The notes under the pieces: model-generated
Seen by the model: the letters and a program-made list of their open reading frames with translations, nothing else
What the model was told of the DNA's origin: nothing
Databases searched by the model: none
Part shown: piece after piece, positions 41,486-49,423 of the stretch
Position numbering within the stretch: position 1 is the first letter of the stretch
How the letters are laid out: the number at the start of each line of letters is the position of its first letter
Origin: Peribacillus frigoritolerans_B
GTDB taxonomy: Bacteria > Bacillota > Bacilli > Bacillales > DSM-1321
Length of the DNA stretch: 64,000 nt
Direction of reading: 5' to 3'
NCBI RefSeq assembly: GCF_044762665.1
Contig: NZ_JBIWES010000003.1
Coordinates: forward strand, 248,001-312,000
Program-made: the position numbers and the translations under genes

Positions 41486-42883
41486 TTACTTTTCAAAAAT
41501 AGTACCCTTTTTGAATTTTGAATTTTTAAATGCAAATTTCATCAAAAGCAAATATGCAATGCCTGCCACAACAACGCCGATAATCCATGCCAGCTCCACT
41601 TTCACACAGGCTGCACCGGCGCCGATAAGCAATGCAAGCACCGCTGCTGGATTATACCCGGCAAATGGACCGTCTTCCTTATACAAGTCTGCAACATTTA
41701 CCTTTTGCTTTCTTAATATATAATATTCCACTAATAATATAGAAACAATCGGTCCTAGAAATGCGGAATATATAAGAATGAAGATTCCAAGACCCTTTGC
41801 CGAAGAATCCTGCACAAGAACCCAAGGGAATGAGCAAAATGCAAGCAGTCCGGTTATGGTAACTGCAGGTTTATATTTCATTTTTGTAAGCAATGTAATA
41901 ACATAGGTTGGCGGAATAATATTGGCAACCATGTTTACTGCAACCGCACCCAAAACAATAAATGCGGATACAAAGAGTGTAATGTAAGAGTTATCCACCA
42001 CGACCGCAAACGCTTTCACAGGATTATTGATGCCGGTTGCAGAAGCAAGCATTCCACCGATTGTAAGTGTCAAGCCGTACGCCATTAAAATAGGAAGAAA
42101 GTACAAAAACCCGCGTTTTGTGTCGCTAATACCAGACTTTAGCTCTCTTGAATAGTCCGCTGCACTTAAAAAGATAGCCGCATAATTTCCCATAAACATC
42201 ATGATCAATGCAAAGAAAGGCAAGCCCCATGATCCTTCTGCATGAACCCATGTTTCTGCAATAACATCGCTATAGGAAGTTAGTAGAACGCCAAATACAT
42301 AGAGAAGCGCTAGTACAATAACAATAGACGCAAGCGTTTCCACCCATTTAATGGCATGGAATCCATACAGCGAAAGCCCAATTTGCACCAACTGTAGCAC
42401 TACAAAGCAAATGGCAACATTATCAAAGGCGCCGCCTGTAATAATCTTCGCAATTTCATTTAAGGCAGTACCGCCAATCCAACTTTGAAAACCGTACCAA
42501 ACGATGGCGGGAATACCGCGCATCAGTGATGATATTACGGAACCTTTAAGCCCAAAGGACATTCTAAGCTGTACAACATATGGTATTCCCGTTCTGTATC
42601 CGAGCCTGTCATTTAAAGCAAAAACAGTTGAAATGATACCAATTGCCATGATAGCTGCGGCAAATGTCTGAAAGATGTTTAACGTAGCGATTCCCGCTAC
42701 AATCATACTGGCTCCAAGCGTCATATTACCTAGATTAACACCGTCACCAACCCACATGAAAATATAGTCTAACGGACTTACCGTCCTACCCTCCTCGGTT
42801 TTTGGATTAAGTGATTCATCCACACCCGTATCATGTTGGATCTGCGTTTCTTGTGGAACGTAATTTTCTAAATTTGTAGACAT
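41486..42883 (-). CDS. NCS1-family nucleobase/allantoin permease
   Basis: A 465-residue carrier with about 12 membrane segments. The NCS1 features are an early WVGDGVNLGNMTLGASMIVAG and IVWYGFQSWIGGTALN. It lacks the PucI-type SVHNVPSYVTIGG segment seen in the relic at 28068, so it belongs to another NCS1 branch, nearer cytosine/purine carriers. Upstream are a PucR-box-like site, an IclR-type motif and a cre site. It forms a unit with the second allantoinase. AAAGGGGTTGG precedes ATG. Confidence 0.85.
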   Translation of the reverse strand: MSTNLENYVPQETQIQHDTGVDESLNPKTEEGRTVSPLDYIFMWVGDGVNLGNMTLGASMIVAGIATLNIFQTFAAAIMAIGIISTVFALNDRLGYRTGIPYVVQLRMSFGLKGSVISSLMRGIPAIVWYGFQSWIGGTALNEIAKIITGGAFDNVAICFVVLQLVQIGLSLYGFHAIKWVETLASIVIVLALLYVFGVLLTSYSDVIAETWVHAEGSWGLPFFALIMMFMGNYAAIFLSAADYSRELKSGISDTKRGFLYFLPILMAYGLTLTIGGMLASATGINNPVKAFAVVVDNSYITLFVSAFIVLGAVAVNMVANIIPPTYVITLLTKMKYKPAVTITGLLAFCSFPWVLVQDSSAKGLGIFILIYSAFLGPIVSILLVEYYILRKQKVNVADLYKEDGPFAGYNPAAVLALLIGAGAACVKVELAWIIGVVVAGIAYLLLMKFAFKNSKFKKGTIFEK

Positions 42884-42922
42884 GATACATCCAACCCCTT
42901 TTTTATGGTTTGCCGCATTTTA

Positions 42923-42935
42923 ATGCATTGGTTAA
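42923..42935 (+). promoter_or_regulatory. Candidate PucR box upstream of the NCS1 permease
   Basis: ATGCATTGGTTAA fits the B. subtilis PucR box WWWCNTTGGTTAA at 12 of 13 positions, 40 bases before the permease start. Confidence 0.5.
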
Positions 42936-43113
42936 CAGGTTAGGTCTTAGATGTTTGCCGAGGCTATAATATGATACAATCTTTCTTCTAAGTGTTCTTT
43001 TCTGTTCTTCATTCAAAGGAAATAAAATGCGAATTTGTTTTGTTAAAAGTACTATTTCCCATCGATCCTCCACCATCTTAATGTGTTTGAATCGAGGTAT
43101 TGTCGCGCATTAA

Positions 43114-43126
43114 ACAACAACGTTCC
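43114..43126. promoter_or_regulatory. IclR-type operator motif, NCS1 permease promoter
   Basis: ACAAC-AAC-GTTCC, flanked by ATTA on the left and CTTG on the right, matches the core with two changes, 230 bases upstream of the permease start. Confidence 0.4.
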
Positions 43127-43215
43127 TTGAAAATCACAAAAAAAACAGCATGAAAACTACATTTAATTTGGAAAATGATTTCGATGAACTGTATCACCTC
43201 CTTAAAAACCCCATC

Positions 43216-43229
43216 AGTAAGCGCTTTCA
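43216..43229. promoter_or_regulatory. cre (CcpA) site, perfect match
   Basis: On the minus strand TGAAAGCGCTTACT fits TGWAARCGYTWNCW at all positions. It lies between the GntR gene's end and the NCS1 permease. Confidence 0.6.
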
Positions 43230-43251
43230 ATGAATCATTTATCAATTTACA

Positions 43252-43917
43252 TTAAAGAAATATATCTGACAAGGAAGACGAGATTTGTAATTCCTCATTA
43301 AAATGAAGATTCGACTCAATTTCACTAAGATGAATGAGAGATAAGTGTTCTGCAAGGTCACCATCCCTTTGCTTAATAGCATTAAAAATTTGAAAATGAT
43401 CGTGATAACCACATGTTTCCATTCCCCCTCTTCCATAGATTGCTATAATCACATAAGTTAGGGAAATTAAATCTTCGAGATATTGATAAAAATACGAATT
43501 TCCTGCGAATTCAGCTATTTTCAAATGAAAATCCCCAGATACTTTTAAAGATTCATAAAAATCCCGACTACCATAAATATGTCGTTCTTCCTCAACTAGA
43601 GTCTCTAGTTCTTGTAATTGTTCCTCGTCAAAGAGTCTGCATGCTCTTCGCACTGCTTCCCCTTCTAAGATTCTCCTCATTTCAAATACTTCTTTTGCTT
43701 CTTCAATTGTTGAACAAGAGACAAAGGTACCTTTATGCTCTTTAATTTTCACCAATTTTTCATATTCCAATCTGCGCAGAACATTACGGACAGGGGTACG
43801 GCTAACGCCAAACGATTCAGCAAGATCCTTTTCTATTAATTGCATATTGGGCCGAAGCCTTTGCTGGATAATAGCTTGCTTGATTTTTTTATAGATATCT
43901 ATTTCTAAACTATTCAA
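43252..43917 (-). CDS. GntR-family (FadR/FCD) regulator
   Basis: A 222-residue regulator with a winged helix (KKIKQAIIQQRLRPNMQLIEKDLAESFGVSRTPVRNVLRRLE, in pieces near residues 8-50) and an FCD ligand domain with metal-type residues in FEMRRILEGEAVR, DFHLKIAEFAGN and HDHFQIFNAI. The start is TTG at 43917, preceded by AGGAGG with 8-base spacing; the longer frame has no ribosome binding site. A perfect 16-bp palindrome lies upstream, suggesting autoregulation. Confidence 0.85.
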   Translation of the reverse strand: MNSLEIDIYKKIKQAIIQQRLRPNMQLIEKDLAESFGVSRTPVRNVLRRLEYEKLVKIKEHKGTFVSCSTIEEAKEVFEMRRILEGEAVRRACRLFDEEQLQELETLVEEERHIYGSRDFYESLKVSGDFHLKIAEFAGNSYFYQYLEDLISLTYVIIAIYGRGGMETCGYHDHFQIFNAIKQRDGDLAEHLSLIHLSEIESNLHFNEELQISSSLSDIFL

Positions 43918-43958
43918 AACTTTATACCTCCTCTCAGAAAAATTCAAAATTGAATGCA

Positions 43959-43974
43959 GTATTGTATACAATAC
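43959..43974. promoter_or_regulatory. GntR-type operator palindrome
   Basis: GTATTGTATACAATAC is a perfect 16-bp palindrome 42 bases upstream of the GntR start. Similar GTATAC-centred palindromes lie at 57962 and 60507. Confidence 0.7.
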
Positions 43975-44130
43975 AGGGTAAAAAAAATTTGAATGGGATA
44001 ATTATTTGATACTTAATTTTATACAATCTGGTTCATTTAAATTAAGTTGTTTAAAATACTTCATCTATCTGTTTTCAAATATCATTGCCAAAATTCAAAA
44101 AGTTTGTCACTTCTTTAAGTTTCTCAATAA

Positions 44131-44143
44131 GCAACATTGTTTC
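44131..44143. promoter_or_regulatory. IclR-type operator motif, perfect core
   Basis: GCAAC-ATT-GTTTC flanked by AATAA and TATT. It lies in the 580-base gap between tpx and the GntR gene, which holds no gene that I can see besides this site, the palindrome at 43959 and a weak hairpin at 44380-44405. Confidence 0.55.
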
Positions 44144-44497
44144 TATTAATGAGAAAAATATAACATTTAATTCCATAATCAATAAATTCTTCACATTTTT
44201 ATAATATCACCCCTAATTTAGTTTTCCAACAAAAAAATATAAAATTCAGAATATTTCTGACACCTTATTAAGAAAAATCAAATATTACTATTATCAGCCT
44301 ATTCCTTTAAGGTAATAAAAACTTTTTTGCCTCAATGTTTGCACCTCACTACCCCATTATTAAAACCATATAGAAGAAGAGGCTGACCTTTTGTGAGGCA
44401 GCCTTTTTATTTTGAGATTAGAATATAATAAACTGAGAAAACAAGATTTTAATACGTAATGCGTTCTTTAAAACATAGTGTATATTGCTTATTTATA

Positions 44498-45028
44498 TCA
44501 CTTTTTAACTTTTATAAATGACTTAATTGCTTTTATAGCTGCTTCATAATTCGGATGTTCCGTAATTTCCGGAACGTATTCAACATACTGTACGACATCT
44601 TTTTCATCCACAACGAATACTGCACGGCATTCTAAACGATGTTCCTTTATATATGTGCCATAAGCTGTTCCAAATGACATCTTATAATGATCTGAAAGGG
44701 TTTGGGCTTGTTCTATTCCTGCTGCTCCACACCATCTTTTTTGTGCAAATGGAAGATCTACACTAATTGTTAACACTTCCACGTCATTTCCTAGATTGCT
44801 AGCTAATTGGTTAAATTTCCGTGTTTGTGCGTCACATACCCCTGTATCAAGAGAGGGAACACATGAAATAAGTCGGACTTTCCCTTTTGAATCTTCAAGT
44901 GTAACTTTTGAGAGATCGTTTGCTAATACTTCAAAATTTGGCGCTTTATCACCAACACGAATTTCACTACCAATCAACGTAACTGGCTTACCAGCAAAGG
45001 TTACTATACTAGATCTTTCTAAAGACAT
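44498..45028 (-). CDS. tpx: Thiol peroxidase
   Basis: A 176-residue atypical 2-Cys peroxiredoxin with the Tpx motif SLDTGVCDAQTRKF, peroxidatic Cys65, and a probable resolving Cys100 (RWCGAAG). Typical TFAGKPVTLIG and VGDKAPNFEVL segments lie at the N-terminus. It reduces hydroperoxides using thioredoxin. One extra Cys at 56 (ISCVPSL) replaces the more common Val/Thr. There is no obvious pathway link; it may protect oxygen-using catabolism. GGAGGAAA precedes ATG. Confidence 0.93.
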   Translation of the reverse strand: MSLERSSIVTFAGKPVTLIGSEIRVGDKAPNFEVLANDLSKVTLEDSKGKVRLISCVPSLDTGVCDAQTRKFNQLASNLGNDVEVLTISVDLPFAQKRWCGAAGIEQAQTLSDHYKMSFGTAYGTYIKEHRLECRAVFVVDEKDVVQYVEYVPEITEHPNYEAAIKAIKSFIKVKK

Positions 45029-45177
45029 ATTATTTTCCTCCTATTACCTTAGCAATTCTTCTAAAAATAGTTATCTTCGACGATAAATTGTATAGCCATC
45101 TAATATGTGGTTATAGGGTTTATCTTATGTGTCTAAAATAAGGCGGTACCCGTTCAAAGTTAGTATAATATTACTTC

Positions 45178-46095
45178 TTAAACATAATAAGAAGCGCTAT
45201 CGCTACTTATTAAAAAATTTTCAATTTTTTCTTTTACTACGTTCTGAACTGCGTTTTGGACTAAAGTTAATGTTTCAGTTGGCAGTTCCGACCACTCTTT
45301 TTCTGTAACATAATTTTCTCGATTAAGAGTTTTTATCATCATATGTTCTAAATCTGTTGCAATATTCACTTTACTAATTCCACCATTAGGAATTTGAATT
45401 GCATTTTTAATCATCTCTGAAGGAGTGCCGGAACCGCCATGTAACACTAAGGGGACCGATGTTAATGTACGGATTTCTATTAAACGTTCAATATCAATTT
45501 TTGGATTTTTAACAAGATAGACCCCATGTGAAGTTCCGACAGAAACCGCTAATGCATCAATACATGTCTCTTCAACAAACTGTTTTGCTTCTTTAGGCTC
45601 TGTAAATAGCTCTTCATCAACGTCGGTTTCAATAAAGTCGGTAGTCCCTATCTTGCCTAGTTCAGCTTCAACAGTTACGCCTCTTGAATGTGCATACTCA
45701 ACAACCTTTTTTGTTATCTCAATATTTTTCTTAAATGGTTGCTCTGATGCATCAATCATAACGGATGTAAAACCAACTTCGATGGCTTCAGCAATTACAT
45801 TGAAATCCTTCGTATGATCTAAATGTAACACAGCAGGGATCGTAATATTCTCCTCTCGGATCACACGATAAAACTCTCGGCTAAATTCCGCTAAATTGAT
45901 GCCATATCGTTCCTGCTCCCTCTCAGAAGTTTGGACAATGACCGCAGATTTCTTTTCTTGGGCCGCTCTAAGTATAGGAGCTACCATCTTTGTAGCTCTA
46001 GGAGTAAACGAACCGACAGCAAATTGATTTTGCGTAGCTACTGCAAGTACCTTTGTTAATGAACTAACATTGTTTGGTTTTAAATTTACTTTCAT
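45178..46095 (-). CDS. Class II (zinc) aldolase, fructose-bisphosphate/tagatose-bisphosphate family
   Basis: A 305-residue zinc aldolase: HLDHTKD (His91, Asp93, His94), EAELGKIG, SVGTSHGVY and LHGGSGTP, then NIATDLE for phosphate binding. Members cleave ketose bisphosphates or related sugar phosphates into DHAP and an aldehyde. Presence of an IclR-type motif upstream, and a sugar-acid-type MFS carrier next door, point to a catabolic aldolase rather than glycolytic Fba. The substrate is unknown. AAGGGAG precedes ATG. Confidence 0.85.
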   Translation of the reverse strand: MKVNLKPNNVSSLTKVLAVATQNQFAVGSFTPRATKMVAPILRAAQEKKSAVIVQTSEREQERYGINLAEFSREFYRVIREENITIPAVLHLDHTKDFNVIAEAIEVGFTSVMIDASEQPFKKNIEITKKVVEYAHSRGVTVEAELGKIGTTDFIETDVDEELFTEPKEAKQFVEETCIDALAVSVGTSHGVYLVKNPKIDIERLIEIRTLTSVPLVLHGGSGTPSEMIKNAIQIPNGGISKVNIATDLEHMMIKTLNRENYVTEKEWSELPTETLTLVQNAVQNVVKEKIENFLISSDSASYYV

Positions 46096-46163
46096 TCATT
46101 CAAACTCCCTTAAAGATGATTTAACTTATTTCGTTCATTCATACTCTTTCCGTTACCCAATAA

Positions 46164-46176
46164 GCAACGATGTTCC
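46164..46176. promoter_or_regulatory. IclR-type operator motif, aldolase promoter
   Basis: GCAAC-GAT-GTTCC preceded by AATAA, 69 bases upstream of the aldolase start; one mismatch to the core. Confidence 0.5.
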
Positions 46177-46393
46177 CTTATAATTCTAATTTATTTTCTG
46201 AAAATTACAACACTTCCCCCGTCTTTCTTACCCACTACTCTAAAAAAGGCGTCTGCATTTCTATGTACGAGGATTCGTTATCTGACAGCCGCTTTTATTA
46301 CCATGTAAAAACATTCGCATCATTTTTACAATATTACTATTCTCAACAAAGATAAATGAACCCATTTAATTACTGATAAATTTGCAATTCATC

Positions 46394-47698
46394 TTAAGCT
46401 TCTACTATTGCTTCTGAATTTAATGAATTTTCTTTTTCGGTATTATTGCCAATCGTAAGGGCAATGATTGCTGCTACAATTATTGCTGCAATCATTAATA
46501 TGAAAGTTGAATTGTAAGAACCACCGCTGCTCTCAATCATATAACCCATTAATAACGGGGATATAAATCCTGCAATTGATCCGAAACAGTTAACAGTGGA
46601 TGAACCTGCAGCCATTATTTTCGCAGGAAGTGTGTCAACAACCAGACCCCAGAATGCTCCTTGAGCTAAGAACATGAAGAATGCTGCAACACATTGATAC
46701 GTAATGACCACCGCAGTAGAAGTAGCTTGAAGCATTAATAATAATGCTAACCCACTAATTACAGCATTAGGGATGAACACCCATTTCCTCTTTCCTTTTA
46801 CTTTATCTGACAAGTACCCACCAAGGATAATTGAGACTGTACCTACTAAATACGGTAAGGCACTGAAAATACCAGTATCCATTAAAGAAAGCCCTCTAAC
46901 ATTTATCAGGTAAGATGGAAGCCAAGAAGTGAAGCCCCAGAAAGTAATATCAAAGAAGAACCAAATGAACGCCATTTGCCATAAAATCGGTTTTCTAAAT
47001 AGCTCCTTAAAGGAAACTCCTGAGTTCTTTTCTTCATTCAATTTTTCACACTCAATGTCTTCATCTAATTCTGCAAGCTCTTCTTTCGTCATTTTAGGAT
47101 GATCTTTCGGATTGTCTTTGAATTTAAACCAGATATACAGACCGAGTATAATGCCCGGAATACCCATTACGATAAAGACTGTACGCCATCCAAATGCCCC
47201 AATAATTGCTGCAGCAGCTATAGCAGCAATAGCCGGTCCTAAAGTATTAACTGTTGACTGGATTCCAGTAGCTGTTCCTCGTTGCCTACTAGGAAAGTAA
47301 TTAGCTATTCCTTTATAAGCAGCACCTGGTAAACATGCCTCACCTAAACCGAAAACGAATCGAATAAGTAACATAAGTGGATAAGAAAAAATAAAACCAG
47401 TCAATGATGTGAACATTGACCACCAAACAATCGCAATGCTCATCACACGACGAAAGCCAAATTTATCTGATAACATCCCGCCCGGAATTTGGAACAGTGC
47501 ATACCCCGCAAAGAAAATACTTAAAAGTAATCCTTGAGCTGTTGCCGTTAAATTAAGATCTTCACCAATATAAGGCAATGCAATAGTGATAACCATTCGA
47601 TCCAGGAAAGAAAACAGCCAACATAACCATAATACGAATAAGACAGTATAACGAACTTTCCATTTAGATTTCTTTTTCATCTGCAGTTGTTTGTTCAT
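46394..47698 (-). CDS. MFS transporter, anion:cation symporter (sugar-acid) type
   Basis: A 434-residue major facilitator with 12 membrane segments. The signature after segment 2 is GGMLSDKFGFRRVM, and LDRMVITIALPYIGEDLNL opens the protein, as in glucarate/galactonate carriers of the ACS family. It probably imports the acid handled by the neighbouring aldolase/kinase/transketolase set. Upstream are a cre-like site and IclR-type motifs. AGGAGG precedes ATG with 10-base spacing. Confidence 0.82.
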   Translation of the reverse strand: MNKQLQMKKKSKWKVRYTVLFVLWLCWLFSFLDRMVITIALPYIGEDLNLTATAQGLLLSIFFAGYALFQIPGGMLSDKFGFRRVMSIAIVWWSMFTSLTGFIFSYPLMLLIRFVFGLGEACLPGAAYKGIANYFPSRQRGTATGIQSTVNTLGPAIAAIAAAAIIGAFGWRTVFIVMGIPGIILGLYIWFKFKDNPKDHPKMTKEELAELDEDIECEKLNEEKNSGVSFKELFRKPILWQMAFIWFFFDITFWGFTSWLPSYLINVRGLSLMDTGIFSALPYLVGTVSIILGGYLSDKVKGKRKWVFIPNAVISGLALLLMLQATSTAVVITYQCVAAFFMFLAQGAFWGLVVDTLPAKIMAAGSSTVNCFGSIAGFISPLLMGYMIESSGGSYNSTFILMIAAIIVAAIIALTIGNNTEKENSLNSEAIVEA

Positions 47699-47811
47699 TA
47701 AACAAAAACCTCCTGAATGATTTCATCTCTATCATGTAAAGTTTTGCCTTTTCTAAATTAGTTACGATGTTACAGTCTAAAACACAGGACATTACCAACG
47801 GATAACTTTTA

Positions 47812-47825
47812 TACAAGCGCTTACA
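47812..47825. promoter_or_regulatory. Candidate cre site upstream of the MFS gene
   Basis: On the minus strand TGTAAGCGCTTGTA matches the cre consensus at 13 of 14 positions, about 115 bases upstream of the MFS start. Confidence 0.5.
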
Positions 47826-48027
47826 TTTCTTCCATTCAAAAAAATAAATCATTAGATTTACATCGACATAACTTTTATTGGTGTTTTAAGCTAATTCTTT
47901 TAAATATTATTTCCCGTCAAATTTTCTATAGTTTGATTTCAATTCATCTTTCTCACCCCCTTGTAGATAGATTTGAAGAATATTAAAACTGAAGATGTTT
48001 AATCAACAACTCGCAGTTTCTTAATAA

Positions 48028-48040
48028 ACAACATCGTTTC
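48028..48040. promoter_or_regulatory. IclR-type operator motif upstream of the MFS gene
   Basis: ACAAC-ATC-GTTTC, preceded by TTAATAA; one mismatch to the core. It lies in a gene-free stretch of about 750 bases (47699-48449). Confidence 0.5.
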
Positions 48041-48209
48041 TTTCCATTACAAAAAATCTGTATAAAAAGAATGATTAGTTATGTCAATATGTATAACAAT
48101 CATTGTACTGATTTTTGATGTTTTAATGTAATAGGCAAGAAGGCATCGTTTAATGTTTCCAATCCCCGTAGACTTTATTTCCTATATGGATTCTTTAGTC
48201 CTTCATTGC

Positions 48210-48241
48210 GGTTTTTGTTGCTTATTAAGAAACTAAGTTTC
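48210..48241. promoter_or_regulatory. IclR-type motif pair, including a perfect palindrome
   Basis: A reversed half copy (GGTTTTTGTTGC) is followed by the perfect palindrome GAAAC-TAA-GTTTC (48229-48241), the symmetric form of the motif. Confidence 0.5.
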
Positions 48242-48449
48242 ACCAAAGTTCCAATATCAGCTTATTTATAATACTCTTTCCTGAAATGAATTTTAACATG
48301 TGCATGAATCACTTTCAAGAAAATTCTGAATTTTGTATTTTTACCCACTAAAGTTTTTTACACAGCTTTTCTCTTTTACTAGTCATGTAATAGTAAGTGA
48401 TATTTGATTTTATAAGAGCAGAAGAACTTATTAAACACCAGCAATTACA

Positions 48450-48660
48450 AGCTACCTATTTTACAAAGAAATCATAACGGCTTTACCCTATACACGTCCT
48501 CGAACAAAAGAAGGGTTCTTTCGCAAACATGACCATGAATACGCTGAACATTTTGATTGTTACCTTTGCCTTCTGGCGAGCCATTAAAGTACTTAACAAC
48601 AAATAAAGAGGGCTATCGCTAGTATAAATCGCCAAAACACATCCGTGCAACAAGCCGAGT
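48450..48660 (+). pseudogene. IS1182-family transposase relic
   Basis: The plus strand encodes ALPYTRPRTKEGFFRKHDHE and then YAEHFDCYLCL, followed after a frameshift by LKYLTTNKEGYR, a stop, and YKSPKHIRATS. These match, in order, the Cys-containing segment of IS1182 transposases (YTRP-x2-KxGFF, DCYIC, TTNxEGYReYKS). No start, no terminal repeats found. Confidence 0.75.
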
Positions 48661-48700
48661 TATCCTATTAATAAAAAATAACCTCTTAAAACACATGACA

Positions 48701-48736
48701 AAACCCCACCTGTTCCCATAGCAACTGGTGGGGTTT
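48701..48736 (-). terminator. Terminator after the 46-residue gene
   Basis: AAACCCCACC pairs with GGTGGGGTTT over a 16-base loop, 62 bases past the stop codon of the small minus-strand gene. Confidence 0.7.
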
Positions 48737-48798
48737 CTAACTGGCTTCTACATCTACATCAACCGGGAGGTCCATCTTGTACAATCACGTCCTTTCGT

Positions 48799-48939
48799 TT
48801 AAACGGCTAATTTACTGTATTCATCCAACTGATCTTTAGTTAAATTTTTGATGAAATGGTCGATGTTTATCGACTCGATTTCATACCTTTCACAAATCTT
48901 TAAATAACTTTCATAAGCTTTATCATAAATGTTCATCAT
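48799..48939 (-). CDS. Small hypothetical protein, 46 aa
   Basis: AAGGAGG lies 7 bases before ATG 48939, and a 46-codon frame follows (MMNIYDKAYESYLKICERYE at the N-terminus, DQLDEYSKLAV at the C-terminus). It looks helical and soluble, with one Cys. A palindrome TGTTATATAACA overlaps the leader and a terminator follows. I do not recognise the family. Ribosome binding site, leader and terminator make it credible. It sits between an IS1182 relic and a repeat element, so it may belong to acquired DNA. Confidence 0.65.
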   Translation of the reverse strand: MMNIYDKAYESYLKICERYEIESINIDHFIKNLTKDQLDEYSKLAV

Positions 48940-48954
48940 CTAGATTCCTCCTTC

Positions 48955-48966
48955 TGTTATATAACA
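48955..48966. promoter_or_regulatory. Palindrome in the leader of the small gene
   Basis: TGTTATATAACA is a perfect 12-bp palindrome just upstream of the ribosome binding site; TTGTTATATA occurs again about 30 bases further upstream. Possible operator. Confidence 0.4.
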
Positions 48967-49199
48967 ATAAATTTAACTTATTAATAATATATAACAACCG
49001 TAATTTCCCGTCAATGCATTTTTCTGAAAATTCGGTAAGAATTTCATTCTCTTAGTATTTCCCATATTGTTCTTTGCTAACCGTCATATAAAGAAAAAGC
49101 TTCCCAAGCGACAGCGCTGATCAAAAGCTAATTCACCCGTTATTTCTCTGAAGCAAGAAATAAAATGCCTGGTTACATTAATGACCATTTGAATAGCGT

Positions 49200-49235
49200 A
49201 AAAAACCAACTTTCCATAATAGGAAAATTGGTTTT
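49200..49235 (-). terminator. Terminator-like hairpin downstream of the N-carbamoylputrescine-amidase-like gene
   Basis: AAAAACCAA-C-TTTCC pairs with GGAAA-A-TTGGTTTTT around ATAATA. On the minus strand it ends in six T. The gene itself ends at 49424, with repeat copy B in between. Confidence 0.55.
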
Positions 49236-49270
49236 TCATTTCAGATGAAACCCTGAATAGATCGAAGAAA

Positions 49271-49370
49271 TTTGCGACACTCCTGCCGAAAAACTGGCTA
49301 GCCGGGACCCCACAGACACTTTTTGGCGAGGAGGCTTGGCACGGTCGGCGGAAAGCTAGTGCCCTGGCAA
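49271..49370. repeat. GC-rich repeat element, diverged copy B
   Basis: Read on the minus strand, this 100-base stretch shares with copy A (38655-38772) the blocks TTGCC, CACT-x-GCTTTCCG, GGGGTC and TTTTCGGCAGGAGT-x-TCGCA (as TTTTCCCGCAGGAGTCTCGCA in A). It is flanked by an IS1182 relic, like copy A. A 103-codon open frame over it is not a gene. Confidence 0.55.
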
Positions 49371-49423
49371 TAATGAATTCGGCAAACCCAATCATGATAA
49401 GGTTTGTCTATTCCTTTTAATGA

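Noticed and set aside
49084..49395. 103-codon minus-strand frame
   Set aside because: It runs through repeat copy B and a terminator-like hairpin; the apparent coding is a by-product of the repeat.
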